A stretch of 64,000 nt of DNA from contig NZ_CP009505.1 of NCBI RefSeq assembly GCF_000970045.1, forward strand, positions 186,001 to 250,000. Reading direction: 5' to 3'. The notes beneath the pieces were generated by a model. That model had not been told where the DNA came from, did no database searches, and saw only the letters and a list, made by a program, of their open reading frames with translations. Source of the stretch: Methanosarcina sp. MTP4 (lineage in GTDB: Archaea > Halobacteriota > Methanosarcinia > Methanosarcinales > Methanosarcinaceae). Below, one piece after another: positions 35,610-44,691 of the stretch. Both the position numbers and the translations under genes were made by a program. Numbering within the stretch: position 1 is the stretch's first letter; every line of letters starts with the position of its first letter.

Positions 35610-36035
35610 ATAATCTCCAGACCACTTCTTTTCGGGGGAATCGTTCTGTTTTCAAGACCACTAACACTATCAGATATTTCACTGCTCGTACAGCTAATAG
35701 CTTTTTTAATTCTGGGTTATGCCCTTACAAAGAAAAAGAAAAATATCCGGCTGCACGGAAAAGTTGCAACTGTTGCCTTTATTGTGGCCCTGCCTTCGGT
35801 CTTCTACATGTTATACTCCGCAAGCCTGGGCATTTTCCTTCCTGCTTACGGGTGGCTGCTCACCCTGCACAGGCTTCTTGGCCTCCTGACCCTTGTCCTG
35901 GGGATTATTTTTGTCACAAACCAGTGGAAATGGAAAGGCAAAAAATACATGGATATTGGCATATTGTTCTGGACAGGAGCCCTTCTTCTCGGAATTGTAG
36001 TCTACTTGATACTTTTCGGGTTCATATCTCCTTGA
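35610..36035 (+). CDS. Four-helix membrane protein with no usable upstream start codon
   Basis: The frame is open from an ATA at 35610, after a TAA, to 36035. It encodes about 141 residues with four helices (SLLVQLIAFLILGYAL, VATVAFIVALPSVFYML, RLLGLLTLVLGIIFV, TGALLLGIVVYLILFGFI) and two His residues in the loops, a layout like DUF420-type proteins. No ATG, GTG or TTG occurs before the GTG at 35784, which would remove the first helix and part of the second. An ATG at 35602 reads MYK and stops, so a one-base deletion near 35610 or a changed start codon is possible. It follows the DUF1624 gene by 21 bases. Confidence 0.55.
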   Translation: MISRPLLFGGIVLFSRPLTLSDISLLVQLIAFLILGYALTKKKKNIRLHGKVATVAFIVALPSVFYMLYSASLGIFLPAYGWLLTLHRLLGLLTLVLGIIFVTNQWKWKGKKYMDIGILFWTGALLLGIVVYLILFGFISP

Positions 36036-36214
36036 GCCGCAGAGCCAGGGAAATATAAAACCGCAGGGCTGTGAGCAGGAGTGCCGCAAAACGACTGGTT
36101 TTATATATAACCCATGCCCCTAACATATCTTACACTTGATTTTTAGATGTAGCCAGGCCCCCGGATAAATCTCATGGGTCGGCAGGCTGCGAAATATGAA
36201 CAGTGGAGAACGGA

Positions 36215-36511
36215 ATGTATCTTGAAATTGCAATGTTTGCCTATTTTGTGGTGCTCTTCCTCACCCTCCGGGACATCCGGATTTTCAAGAGGACAGGCTA
36301 CCTCTCCTACCGGAAAGGTGCCCTCAAGGGGCTTGCAGCCTCTTCCCTGATCCTGATAGGGGCCATTGCCGTGGAGGTAAAACCAGAACTCGGGCTCCTG
36401 ATTGTCCTGGCTGGCCTCTTTGTCAACCGCAAAGGGACCAGGGAAAAAGTCTTTACCAGCGCAGGGACTCTTGACCGCTTCCTTGGAAAAACGGATTACC
36501 TGAAAAAGTAA
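36215..36511 (+). CDS. Small membrane protein, family unknown
   Basis: 98 residues. ATG 36215 has GGAG six bases upstream and is preferred to the GTG at 36203. Three hydrophobic segments (IAMFAYFVVLFLTL, LAASSLILIGAIAV, LGLLIVLAGLFV) separated by basic loops, and a polar C-terminal tail ending in KTDYLKK. No family recognised. It stands alone between the four-helix gene and rps17e. Confidence 0.6.
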   Translation: MYLEIAMFAYFVVLFLTLRDIRIFKRTGYLSYRKGALKGLAASSLILIGAIAVEVKPELGLLIVLAGLFVNRKGTREKVFTSAGTLDRFLGKTDYLKK

Positions 36512-36924
36512 GGTAAACTCAGAGGAAGAAGCCTGAGGGAAAAAGGAAAGGACATTATCCGAAAATCTTTTTTACCCCAAAAGATATAAATCGGAAGTTA
36601 CCTATTAGTCGACAAAATTAGTAATTAATCCAAATTTTTATATCCGGTTTTCGGAGATATATCCCCCGGAAGCTGGTAACACTTACTTAACTCAACATTC
36701 AACTTAGCACTTACTTAACTCAACATTCAACTTAGCACTTACTTAACTCAAAACTAACTCAGGTAACGATTCAGCGCATTTCTTGCTTTACGTTAACCAG
36801 GTTCACAGGAAACATTGTGAGCTATATCGAATAACTGAATAAATCAAATAAACCGATAAACCAAATAAACCGAAAATCTTGACGCCTGGAAAAAAACGGC
36901 GAAAAACATAGAGGAGAAGATATC
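36512..36924. other. Long leader/intergenic region before rps17e
   Basis: About 410 bases without a gene. It holds TATA-like sequences, the 28-bp tandem repeat at 36680, and an A-rich stretch with repeated AATAAACCGATAAACC-like units near 36840-36880. The rps17e-dapAB promoter must be here. Confidence 0.5.
36680..36752 (+). repeat. 28-bp tandem repeat upstream of rps17e
   Basis: Two exact units (36680-36707, 36708-36735) that begin CACTTACTTAACTCAACATT, and a partial third to 36752. Non-coding. Confidence 0.88.
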
Positions 36925-37119
36925 ATGGGAAATATTAGACAGACCAACATCAAGAGAACCGCATTCAAGTTAATTGAAAACTACGGAGACGTCTTTACAA
37001 AAGATTTCGATACAAACAAACTTCTTGTGGCCAAGTACACGACCATTGAAAGCAAGGTTATCAGGAACCGGGTCGCAGGCTACGTCACAAGGAAAGTTGC
37101 ACGCGCAAAAATAATCTGA
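36925..37119 (+). CDS. rps17e: 30S ribosomal protein S17e
   Basis: 64 residues, the usual archaeal S17e length, opening [18 protein letters not shown] and rich in Lys/Arg. S17e is a small-subunit protein found in archaea and eukaryotes. GAGGAG lies just before the ATG. dapA follows 39 bases later and dapB overlaps dapA, so the three probably form one transcript; linkage of rps17e to lysine-pathway genes is known in methanosarcinas. Confidence 0.97.
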   Translation: MGNIRQTNIKRTAFKLIENYGDVFTKDFDTNKLLVAKYTTIESKVIRNRVAGYVTRKVARAKII

Positions 37120-37158
37120 GCGCAACCCCGGGATACCGGGAAGAAGTTGGGGATCTGT

Positions 37159-38034
37159 ATGTTTGAAGGAGCAATGCCTGCCCTGATCACTCCTTTCACG
37201 AAGGATGACAGGATTGACGGGGAAGGCCTGAGAAGAAATATCGCGTTTGTGGAAGCAGGAGGAGTCACAGGTATAGTACCCTGCGGCACCACCGGGGAAT
37301 CAGCAACCCTTTCCGCAACCGAGCATGAAGAAGTGATCGACATCGCCGTGGACTGTGCAAAAGTCCCGGTGCTTGCAGGAACAGGGTCGAATAATACCGG
37401 AGAAGCCCTCCAGTTTACAAAACACGCCGCAGATGCGGGTGTGGACGGCGCTCTTTTAATTTCACCTTACTATAACAAGCCCAACCCTGCAGGGCTAATC
37501 GCGCACTTCACGAAAATAGCCGAGGCCGTGGACATACCCATAGTGCTGTACAACGTCCCTTCCAGGACAGGGCAGGACATGCCCGTCGAAGTCATCACCG
37601 AACTTGCAAAGTTGGGAAACATCGTAGGGATCAAGGAAGCCAGCGGGAGTCTCGACAAGGCCACCAGGATCCTTGAAGGCACCGTGGACGAGGACTTTAT
37701 AGTGCTTTCCGGGGACGACGGCCTGACCCTTCCGCTCATGTCCATAGGAGGCAGTGGGGTCATCTCGGTTACAGCTAACATTGTGCCCGAGAAAATGTCC
37801 GGGATGGTGGACGCAGCCCTCAAGGGAGACTACGAAACAGCCAGGAAGTTCCATTACGAAATGGCTCCCCTGATCCGTGCGCTTTTCCTGGAGACAAACC
37901 CGATCCCTGTAAAGAAGGCCGCCGATCTGGCAGGGCTTGCCAGCGGGCATGTAAGGCTCCCTCTAGCTCCCCTCGCAGATGCCAACACTGAAAAGCTTGC
38001 AGAAGAACTCAGGAAACTGGGGGTCCTCAAATGA
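37159..38034 (+). CDS. dapA: 4-hydroxy-tetrahydrodipicolinate synthase
   Basis: 291 residues with DapA signatures: ALITPF near the N-terminus, GTTGESATLS at about 41-50, ISPYYNKPNPAGL at about 105 and LYNVPSRTGQDM at about 130 (Tyr of the proton relay), and the Schiff-base Lys in IVGIKEASG at about 160. It condenses pyruvate with aspartate semialdehyde in lysine synthesis, in the cytoplasm as a TIM-barrel tetramer. ATG 37159 is preferred to TTG 37147 because GGGGATC stands just before it. It overlaps dapB by ATGA. Confidence 0.97.
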   Translation: MFEGAMPALITPFTKDDRIDGEGLRRNIAFVEAGGVTGIVPCGTTGESATLSATEHEEVIDIAVDCAKVPVLAGTGSNNTGEALQFTKHAADAGVDGALLISPYYNKPNPAGLIAHFTKIAEAVDIPIVLYNVPSRTGQDMPVEVITELAKLGNIVGIKEASGSLDKATRILEGTVDEDFIVLSGDDGLTLPLMSIGGSGVISVTANIVPEKMSGMVDAALKGDYETARKFHYEMAPLIRALFLETNPIPVKKAADLAGLASGHVRLPLAPLADANTEKLAEELRKLGVLK

Positions 38035-38822
38035 TCAACGCAGCAGTTTTAGGGGCCTGCGGCAGGATGGGCTCCCTGATTATAGAAAATATCACGAGCT
38101 CCCCGGACATGCAGCTCGTTGCCGCCTTTGACGTTGGCAATGTCGGGAAAGACGCCGGGGAAATGGCCAGGGTAGGGGCACTCGGAATCGAAGTATCGGA
38201 CGTAAAAGACATGGAAACGGTCCTGAAAAAGACCGAAGCCGACGTCCTTATCGACTTTACAATAGCCGGCGCAACCGTGGTAAACGCCCCCACCGCAGCC
38301 AGATGCGGAGTCAACCTGATTATAGGGACAACAGGCCTGACCCCCGAACAGAGGGCAGTGGTCGACGGCGCAATCCAGGAAAACAGGGTCAGTGCAGTGA
38401 TCGCCCCGAACTTTTCGGTCGGAGTTAACGTCTTTTTCAAGATCATAAAGGAAGCTGCAAAGTACCTTGCAGACTACGACATCGAGATCATCGAAGCCCA
38501 CCATAACCAGAAGAAGGACGCCCCCAGCGGCACCGCTCTTCGGGCAGCCGACGTGATCAGCGAAGCCCTGGGAGGCAAGGAATACGTCTACGGCAGGGAA
38601 GGAATAGCCCCCCGTGACAAGGAAATCGGCATCCACGCCGTCCGCGGTGGAGACATCACCGGAGACCACACCGTCCTCTTTGTCGGAAACTCCGAAAGGA
38701 TCGAGATCAACCACATGGCCCACTCTCGCCAGATCTTTGCCAAAGGCGCAGTCCGTGCAGCCGAATGGGTCTGTGCACAGAACCCCGGCATCTACAACAT
38801 GGACGACGTTCTCGGGCTTTAA
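38031..38822 (+). CDS. dapB: 4-hydroxy-tetrahydrodipicolinate reductase
   Basis: 263 residues. The nucleotide-binding GACGRMGS is at residues 7-14, VLIDFTIAGAT at about 80, the central NFSVGVNVFF at about 125, and the catalytic EAHHNQKKDAPSGTA at about 155 with its His pair, Lys and DAPSGTA loop. It reduces the DapA product using NAD(P)H. The start overlaps dapA (ATGA), so translation is coupled. The aspartate-semialdehyde dehydrogenase gene often linked in relatives is not next to it here. Confidence 0.97.
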   Translation: MINAAVLGACGRMGSLIIENITSSPDMQLVAAFDVGNVGKDAGEMARVGALGIEVSDVKDMETVLKKTEADVLIDFTIAGATVVNAPTAARCGVNLIIGTTGLTPEQRAVVDGAIQENRVSAVIAPNFSVGVNVFFKIIKEAAKYLADYDIEIIEAHHNQKKDAPSGTALRAADVISEALGGKEYVYGREGIAPRDKEIGIHAVRGGDITGDHTVLFVGNSERIEINHMAHSRQIFAKGAVRAAEWVCAQNPGIYNMDDVLGL

Positions 38823-39332
38823 TAAAGAAGTTCAGTTTAAAATGTCAGCTTCACTTTAAAGCAACAATTTCACTTTAAAGCAACAATTTCAAAACAAAAA
38901 CCTTTTCGGGCCCTGAAATACCATCCAGGCCCGATTCCAGAACTTTTTTTCTCCAATTACAACCCGGACCAGATTCCTTTGAATTGAGCTTTTTCAGATC
39001 AAACTTTTTCGAATCAAGCTATTTTTTCTTCGGACTTCAAGCGCAAATTATAACTAATATAAAGTAGGAATAAGGCTAGTGCTTGCTTGCAAGTCTTCCG
39101 GGCCCTGAAGCCTTAAAAGGTTCAAATCCCACAGTAAACACCCGGTCACTTGCTTGCAGGCAACTCCTCCCCATAAGAACCATTCCTTTCCATGTTATTG
39201 CACGGACTCCCGAAAATAAAAAACCTGATCGGAACACCAAAAAACAGATCACCAAAATAAGACCACCAAAGTAAGACCACCAAAAAAAGATTAGGTGAAT
39301 TAAAAGGGAGTCCGTGTAAAAACACATAAAGT
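38823..39332. other. 510-bp region between dapB and a convergent gene
   Basis: No gene seen. A 20-bp repeat (TTTCACTTTAAAGCAACAAT type, about 38848-38890) and two similar GCTTTTTC.AATCAA-like units near 38980-39020 lie here. A GGTTCAAATCC sequence near 39118 resembles a tRNA T-loop, but no cloverleaf forms. Confidence 0.5.
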
Positions 39333-39902
39333 TCATTCTTTGCTGAAAATTAACCCCGAACTGAGATTTTCTACCCTGTCCGCTACAATCACATTCCCTC
39401 TTACTCCGATTTTTTTCCCAGGGTACCATTTCCCGGTAATTCTAAGCCTGTCTCCTTTCGAAACCAGGCAGACCCCGCGATACAGCACAGCTGCCGATCC
39501 TCCGTCATATTCCATGGAAAACAGGCTCTCATACCTGCTAAAAACCCCTCCGAGCACAAATCCGAAGGGTATGCCAAAGAAGAAAGACGGCCTTTCATAA
39601 ACTTTTGAGTCGCTCAAAGCCTCTGATTCAACTCCCTCTGATTCAACTTCCCCTGACTTAATTCCCTCTGATTTGACTCCCGAAACCCCGAATTTCCCAC
39701 CCTCACTTTTCCAGGGAAAGGCCAGGGAATCAGTAAAAACGAGACAAAAAAGAAGAGAAAACGCTATTAGAATAATCATTCCCGCAACTATGATTCCCCA
39801 GAGGAACTGGGCTTTAAAATAGGAGTAAATAAGAATACCCAGGATAAGTACGGCCAGAGCCGCAGAAGCGGCGATCAAATAAGCACGGTCTCTTTTGTCC
39901 AA
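39333..39902 (-). CDS. Membrane protein of unknown function, TTG start
   Basis: 189 residues. The frame extends to 39929, but AGGAGGT lies inside that extension, six bases before a TTG at 39902, so 39902 is the start. Two N-terminal helices (about 8-60), then a repeated acidic stretch of ESEGVESE-type units (about 70-105), a short hydrophobic segment (FFFGIPFGFVLGG) and a C-terminal beta-rich domain (YRGVCLVSKGDRLRITG). The end resembles small OB-like regions of GIDE/NfeD-type membrane proteins, but I am not sure. Gene order places it downstream of the lipoprotein operon on the same strand. Confidence 0.6.
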   Translation of the reverse strand: MDKRDRAYLIAASAALAVLILGILIYSYFKAQFLWGIIVAGMIILIAFSLLFCLVFTDSLAFPWKSEGGKFGVSGVKSEGIKSGEVESEGVESEALSDSKVYERPSFFFGIPFGFVLGGVFSRYESLFSMEYDGGSAAVLYRGVCLVSKGDRLRITGKWYPGKKIGVRGNVIVADRVENLSSGLIFSKE

Positions 39903-39980
39903 TATTAAACCTCCTGAATCTAACAACAATTTATTTTCCGGCCAGTTTCCCGAAGGAGTCTGAAAACCATATTTTCGTGT

Positions 39981-41996
39981 TCATCGGAATAACAGCTCAA
40001 AAGATACGGAAATGATCTCATTCTCCCCTTCAAGTTTGTTTATTATCGCATCGCTTTCATTTTGAAGAACTTCAGGGTCATAGATTGCCCACACACTTAG
40101 CGTTTTCTTCAAAGTGATCCCCTCTTGCTTTAACTTTTCAACGTTCTCCTCCGGGTGTATGGAGAGCACGGCGACAAACCTGCCTTTGACGGGCTTTTCT
40201 GCCTCATAAGAGACATAAGGTTCAGGGTATTGCTTTTTGATATACTCATATTCCTCTGCTGAAACGTTAATATAATAATCCCGGAACCTGCGCTGGAAAA
40301 GCAAATAAGGTTCGGGGATGTTCGAAGCAGAAATAATCCCCACTGCCTCGGGCAAGGAGACATTGTCCTTGAAAGTAATTTCAATAACAGCATCAGGAAC
40401 TTCTCTTTCCGGATGTTCCGCATAATAGTTATAGCGGGTTCTGTTTTCAGAATACGGGACCAATGTCGGGACCACCGTTATATTGTTGATCAGCATATAA
40501 CCCGCCCGGGGACAAACGGTCACCGTTTCTTCATCTTCTGTATACACAAGCAGTTCAGCCTCCGAAAGAGACTCTTCCGTAAAGACAGTAAACGAGGGAG
40601 CCTCCTTTCCCGGCAAAAAGGTAATGTCACTTTCCCCCGTAGTTTTGTTTTCCTTTACCAGAACATTATGGTACCCCCTCTTACCGATAGTTATAGGATA
40701 CCGGGGTTTTGCACTTGAGAAACGGACCAGTTCCAGTGGAAGAAGGCTCCCGTCCTTAAGCACAAAAACATCATTATTGAGCCTCCCATCATAACTGGCT
40801 CTCCACACCTTATCAACCTCAATATAGAGCCCTTCTTCTCCAAAGGTGAGTTCCCTGAGCCGGACCTGTTCGACTTCACCCAAAAGCTCCAGAGGATGCG
40901 GAGCCTCCTGGGAACTATCAGTACTTTCACTGGAATACCAGCTTACGGCTCCCCGGCTGTTCACCTCCACATGGAAAAAATTCCACCTGCCTCTCCGCTC
41001 TCCCCAAAATTCCAGCAGGATATGTTCAGGGGACCTCTGAGGCCCGATACTGACCTTTAAATTGCTAAAAGCTGCGGTCTCATTTTCAACCCCGGTTTCA
41101 TTAACCGTAAGGTCCCAGAGTTCGGAGAGAGGGAGTTCGTAAGGCTCTGGAGTCAGGGCCACAGTCTCCAGGGTTTTTTCGGTACAGCCTGTGCTTATAA
41201 GATCCAAGGGACTGCTGCCATCTGTTTTTTCCACCGCATATTCGACACATCGGGCCTTATTCAGATCATCTTCGAGAAAAACGAGTATGTGATCGGGAAG
41301 ACCGGGTTCCGGACCATTTTCATTCACCTCGGAGATTGTCAAACTGGATTCGGAACTTATTACTTCGTTGAATACGCCTTTTTTATCCTCTTTTATTGTG
41401 GTATTGCAAGCTCCGGGGCTGTTGAACACAATCTGGCACCAGGGCTCCCTGCTCCCAAACTCGATACGGTCCAGAGGAACAGCTTTTCCGTTCTCGAAAA
41501 GATACAAATCGTAAGGTTCCCCTCCGTAACCTATGCTCCCGGCCAGGAAATCCGCATGAACCAGCAAGCCCCGGGAAGGAGCAAAAAAACCGGAGCCGCT
41601 GGAGCCACCGGAACCTACCGTTTCTACCACTTTGAGGACAGGCAGGGGATGGTTACTTTTCGGAAAGTCCCCTTTCACTTTTGACTCACGCCAGCTAACT
41701 TTGCCGCTTTCGTCCATCCTTACCTGGAAATGCCCCCATTCACCGGACTTTATCCCCCTGAATTCCAGAAAGACGTATTCCAGGGTTCCGGAATCCTGCA
41801 TACGGATAACAAGCTGGTCAAGCTCCGCAGATTCGTTTTCAACCCCGGTTTCATTAACCGTGAGGGCCCAGAGTTCGGAAAGCGGGAGTTCGTAAGCAGT
41901 AGAATTAAGGTAGAGATCTTCCGAAGGCCTCTCGGCACAGCCCGTAAACATAAGGAAAGCCGAAAGCAGAAGAAATACTGAAATTTGTTTTCTCAT
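39981..41996 (-). CDS. Putative lipoprotein with duplicated domain
   Basis: 671 residues. ATG 41996 has GAGGG five bases upstream and starts a lipoprotein-type signal peptide ending LMFTGC, whose Cys would be lipidated. Two homologous units follow: AYELPLSELWALTVNETGVE at about 34 and PYELPLSELWDLTVNETGVE at about 305, each with a LEF-G...G.W..F.V segment. The C-terminal 170 residues differ and contain an ALSIHPEENVEKLK region. A TTG at 42026 overlapping the upstream stop is an alternative start. No known family; an envelope protein anchored on the outer face is inferred. Confidence 0.65.
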   Translation of the reverse strand: MRKQISVFLLLSAFLMFTGCAERPSEDLYLNSTAYELPLSELWALTVNETGVENESAELDQLVIRMQDSGTLEYVFLEFRGIKSGEWGHFQVRMDESGKVSWRESKVKGDFPKSNHPLPVLKVVETVGSGGSSGSGFFAPSRGLLVHADFLAGSIGYGGEPYDLYLFENGKAVPLDRIEFGSREPWCQIVFNSPGACNTTIKEDKKGVFNEVISSESSLTISEVNENGPEPGLPDHILVFLEDDLNKARCVEYAVEKTDGSSPLDLISTGCTEKTLETVALTPEPYELPLSELWDLTVNETGVENETAAFSNLKVSIGPQRSPEHILLEFWGERRGRWNFFHVEVNSRGAVSWYSSESTDSSQEAPHPLELLGEVEQVRLRELTFGEEGLYIEVDKVWRASYDGRLNNDVFVLKDGSLLPLELVRFSSAKPRYPITIGKRGYHNVLVKENKTTGESDITFLPGKEAPSFTVFTEESLSEAELLVYTEDEETVTVCPRAGYMLINNITVVPTLVPYSENRTRYNYYAEHPEREVPDAVIEITFKDNVSLPEAVGIISASNIPEPYLLFQRRFRDYYINVSAEEYEYIKKQYPEPYVSYEAEKPVKGRFVAVLSIHPEENVEKLKQEGITLKKTLSVWAIYDPEVLQNESDAIINKLEGENEIISVSFELLFR

Positions 41997-42022
41997 CGAA
42001 TCCCTCATTTCAAACAGTGATT

Positions 42023-42439
42023 TCAAACAGTGATCTCACCTACGGAAAGGGGCCTGCCTTCCGCGTAATCGGCATAGAGTTCGACTTCAACAGTATTCCA
42101 TGGCCGGACACTCGTACTGTAAGTTTCCGTAATCCTGCCGTCCAGTGTGAATTTGAACGTATAGTCCACGATTTCAAACCCCGGCACCCGGAACCTGAAG
42201 GATTTGGGATGGCTGATTCTTTCATCAGGTGCCAGTTCGTATGTTTTGTCAAGCACGGAATTATTCTCCGAATCAAAGACCTCCACTCTGAGTTCATGCC
42301 CTTCGCTGTCATGGTTCCTGGCAGTAAAAAGTGGAGTCGGTGGCCCGGCAATGAAATAGGGAATAACTATGAACAGCAGCAGGAACAGCAATACAAGAGA
42401 AGAAATGCCAATCATCAGATTTCTTCGAAAACTTCTCAT
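42023..42439 (-). CDS. Membrane-anchored protein upstream of the lipoprotein
   Basis: 138 residues. ATG 42439 follows GGGGGATC directly and is preferred to 42469. One N-terminal helix (LMIGISSLVLLFLLLFIVIP), then an outer beta-rich domain of about 105 residues with alternating strands (HELRVEVFDSENNSVLDKTY, WNTVEVELYADY). No family recognised; the pattern fits a small Ig-like domain. It lies just upstream of the lipoprotein gene on the same strand and is likely co-transcribed. Confidence 0.6.
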   Translation of the reverse strand: MRSFRRNLMIGISSLVLLFLLLFIVIPYFIAGPPTPLFTARNHDSEGHELRVEVFDSENNSVLDKTYELAPDERISHPKSFRFRVPGFEIVDYTFKFTLDGRITETYSTSVRPWNTVEVELYADYAEGRPLSVGEITV

Positions 42440-42543
42440 ATGGATCCCCCCGAACTCAACTCCCTGCATTGATTAGCTTCAGCAATTCTGTCCGCTCGAA
42501 ATTCTCCCCAAAACGATAGCTCTGCCTCTTTTCTTGCTTGCAT

Positions 42544-43626
42544 CTAGACCTTCCTCCTTTTTGCATCAATCCGCTCCCTATCCTCATCCGGGATATTGAT
42601 CCCTTTTATGTAGCCTCCGATGAAATTGCCTGTCAGGGTATTGTTTTCGGAAGCATTTTCCCGGATCCAGGCCTGCCTCTTATCAGAACCATCAAAGCCC
42701 CGGGCCCCGCCCATCATGTAATTGTTTAAGAAAAATAGTTCGATTCCGTGCCTGCAGTTTACGCTTACGGTATTGTTACAGAGAAGATTCCGGTCCGAAA
42801 AATTCAGGCCTATGCCCCGGCAGCTGTTCAGGACAGACCTGTCCCCCAGTTCGAGCCCCGGGGTTCCCTGCAGCAGGATTCCGGAATATGCAGTGTCCCG
42901 GATCGTGTTGTTTTCCAGCCGGTTACTTTCGGCATTCTCAAGCCGGATGCCGTAGCTGCCGTTAACCTCTACAGTATTATTCCTCAGGCGGCAGTCGTCC
43001 GAATTTTTCAGGAAAATGGCACAGGTGTTGTCCCTAAACACATTATCTGCAAGCGTGCAGTCCCGGGCCCCATCGAGAAAGATACCGGCACTTTTTTCAG
43101 GATCGTTACTCCCGTTTGCCCCTTCCACAGTAAACCCCCTGATCTCCAACACCCTCCGTGTCACATGGATAACGGGAGCTCCGGGATCGGCTGCCCTTAT
43201 CACCGTATCCTCAGGGTTCCCGGACTCGGCCCGTATCGTCACCTGGGAATCCACAACAAGGTTTTCGGTATAGGTCCCGGGGGCAACAAGAATTATATCG
43301 TAAAGAGGATGCTTCAGCGCCTCTCCGATTGTCAGGAAGCGCCCACCCCCGCTTCCGTCCACCCTTACAGTTAAGGGGGGCCAGCCAAAACTCGCAAAGA
43401 CTTCAGCACTGACAATCACACCTTCTTCACCGGAAAGAATCTCTCCGACGTGCTCGGTTGTGCACCCACAGGCTTCCTCTGCACTTACATCGGATTCTCC
43501 TGTATTGAATTGTTCAAGAGAATATACGGGAAGTTCAGCATCTTCCGTGCAAGCTGCGGGAACTGCCGTCAAAAACAACATAAGGGCTAGCAGAATCCCT
43601 GCTTTCAGACTTTTGTTCAGCTTCAT
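42544..43626 (-). CDS. NosD-like parallel beta-helix surface protein
   Basis: 360 residues. A signal peptide ends near residue 25 (TAVPAACT), with a Cys that could make it a lipoprotein. From about 85 the NosD/PbH1 pattern appears: TIGEALKHPLYDIILVAPGT, then repeated N-N-T units (DNTCAIFLKNSDDCRLRNNT, LENAESNRLENNT, SDRNLLCNNT) that form right-handed beta-helix turns. Such proteins often bind or process polysaccharides. The ArsR-type gene at 43694 lies upstream on the same strand, 67 bases away. Confidence 0.8.
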   Translation of the reverse strand: MKLNKSLKAGILLALMLFLTAVPAACTEDAELPVYSLEQFNTGESDVSAEEACGCTTEHVGEILSGEEGVIVSAEVFASFGWPPLTVRVDGSGGGRFLTIGEALKHPLYDIILVAPGTYTENLVVDSQVTIRAESGNPEDTVIRAADPGAPVIHVTRRVLEIRGFTVEGANGSNDPEKSAGIFLDGARDCTLADNVFRDNTCAIFLKNSDDCRLRNNTVEVNGSYGIRLENAESNRLENNTIRDTAYSGILLQGTPGLELGDRSVLNSCRGIGLNFSDRNLLCNNTVSVNCRHGIELFFLNNYMMGGARGFDGSDKRQAWIRENASENNTLTGNFIGGYIKGINIPDEDRERIDAKRRKV

Positions 43627-43693
43627 TTCAACACCTTATTTAAAGATCCTGCATTTCTGGAGTTTTGTGAAATAATAAACCCTGAAGGAAAAA

Positions 43694-44092
43694 TCAGATA
43701 GGGCAGAGGTCAGGATCTTCCTCCATACACTCCTGAAGCAGGCCTGAAAGGGCGGTTTTGTTGAAAGGGCTTCGCCCCGGAATAAGGATTATCAACTTAT
43801 CGACAGGTTCATAGACCTTTATCTTCCTGCCTTTCCGGCTCCACCTGACCTCCGTGACCCGGATCAGGCCGGAATCAAGCAAAGCATCAAGGTGGTACTG
43901 GAGGGTGTTTAGCCGCAGGTCAAGCCCGCCTGCAAGCTCGCTTGCCGACATATTACCGGATTCCAGTAGCTGCAGGATTCTTATCGAAGTTTCGTTGGAT
44001 AGGGTCTGTATGATTTTTCTGGAATCATTCGAAAGGGACAGTATCCGCAGATTTTCTTCGGAAGCTTGTGCTTGCATATCTGATCTTTGCAT
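43694..44092 (-). CDS. ArsR-type winged-helix transcription regulator
   Basis: 132 residues. The ArsR HTH spans about 25-95: SNDSRKIIQTLSNETSIRIL, then SASELAGGLDLRLNTLQYHL (recognition helix) and LLDSGLIRVTEVR with a wing (WSRKGRKIKVYEP). It ends with a short tail bearing two Cys but no clear metal site. Such archaeal regulators bind promoter DNA as dimers. The next gene upstream on the same strand is the PLDc_N-like gene, so they may be one operon. Confidence 0.8.
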   Translation of the reverse strand: MQRSDMQAQASEENLRILSLSNDSRKIIQTLSNETSIRILQLLESGNMSASELAGGLDLRLNTLQYHLDALLDSGLIRVTEVRWSRKGRKIKVYEPVDKLIILIPGRSPFNKTALSGLLQECMEEDPDLCPI

Positions 44093-44110
44093 CCCTGACC
44101 CTCTTTTATT

Positions 44111-44368
44111 TCATTCCCTGCGAGCTCCGGGAATATTCCGGTTATTCATCAATCCTTTCAAAAAGGCATAGTACCGGTCGTTTCTCAGTATCAGGAGATA
44201 ATACAGAAATGCCCCAATAGGATGCCAGAAAAACACCACCAGGGACCAGGTCAGTTTTTCAAACTCGCTTCCGGAGGGAAAGTACTCTACAGGGCGCCGG
44301 AGACAGTCAGCCAGCATTGCGGCCCAGAATATCAAAATTGTTAATATGACGACAACAAACAGCACCAT
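44111..44368 (-). CDS. Small membrane protein with PLDc_N-like domain
   Basis: 85 residues with two helices: VVVILTILIFWAAMLADCL and LTWSLVVFFWHPIGAFLYYL. The second matches the W.L....hPIGA.LYyl pattern of the phospholipase D-nuclease N-terminal (PLDc_N) membrane domain; the enzyme part is absent, as is common for stand-alone versions. It ends 18 bases before the ArsR-type gene starts. Role unknown. Confidence 0.7.
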   Translation of the reverse strand: MVLFVVVILTILIFWAAMLADCLRRPVEYFPSGSEFEKLTWSLVVFFWHPIGAFLYYLLILRNDRYYAFLKGLMNNRNIPGARRE

Positions 44369-44691
44369 ACATTCGTCCTGTACTTTACAACCTTTTCTCT
44401 GAATATTCCTCTTATCGGGGAACCATACTAAGTTTTCCCGGCGGTTCCGGACAATTTAGGCGGTCTGTGCGGCCATTCAATTTGGAGCGTATATTTTTAA
44501 TTTTTTAAATAAGACCAATGAAAATTGATTTCTTTTACATATACCTTTTATGGCCAAATCATCAAACTGTTTTTGGAACAATTAATGAATCTGGGATAAA
44601 TACCGTCATTGTCTGGAACTTTTGCGGATATGAACTAAAGAAATATAAAAAGACAGCAAAGCATAAATAGTCAACGTTCGTATGTTTACAC
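44369..44691. other. Divergent intergenic region with a putative promoter
   Basis: No gene. GAAATATAAAAAG near 44638-44650 is a good archaeal TATA candidate about 45 bases before the Tfx-like start, which lacks a clear ribosome site. The promoter for the minus-strand pair should lie near 44390-44450. Confidence 0.45.

Noticed and set aside
36680-36752. Possible CRISPR-like repeat
   Set aside because: The 28-bp units are directly adjacent with no spacers.
38049-38723. Long minus-strand frame within dapB
   Set aside because: Antisense shadow of a G+C-rich conserved gene; no domain.
39060-39140. tRNA-like GGTTCAAATCC sequence
   Set aside because: The T-stem does not pair, and no acceptor stem or anticodon arm can be drawn around it.
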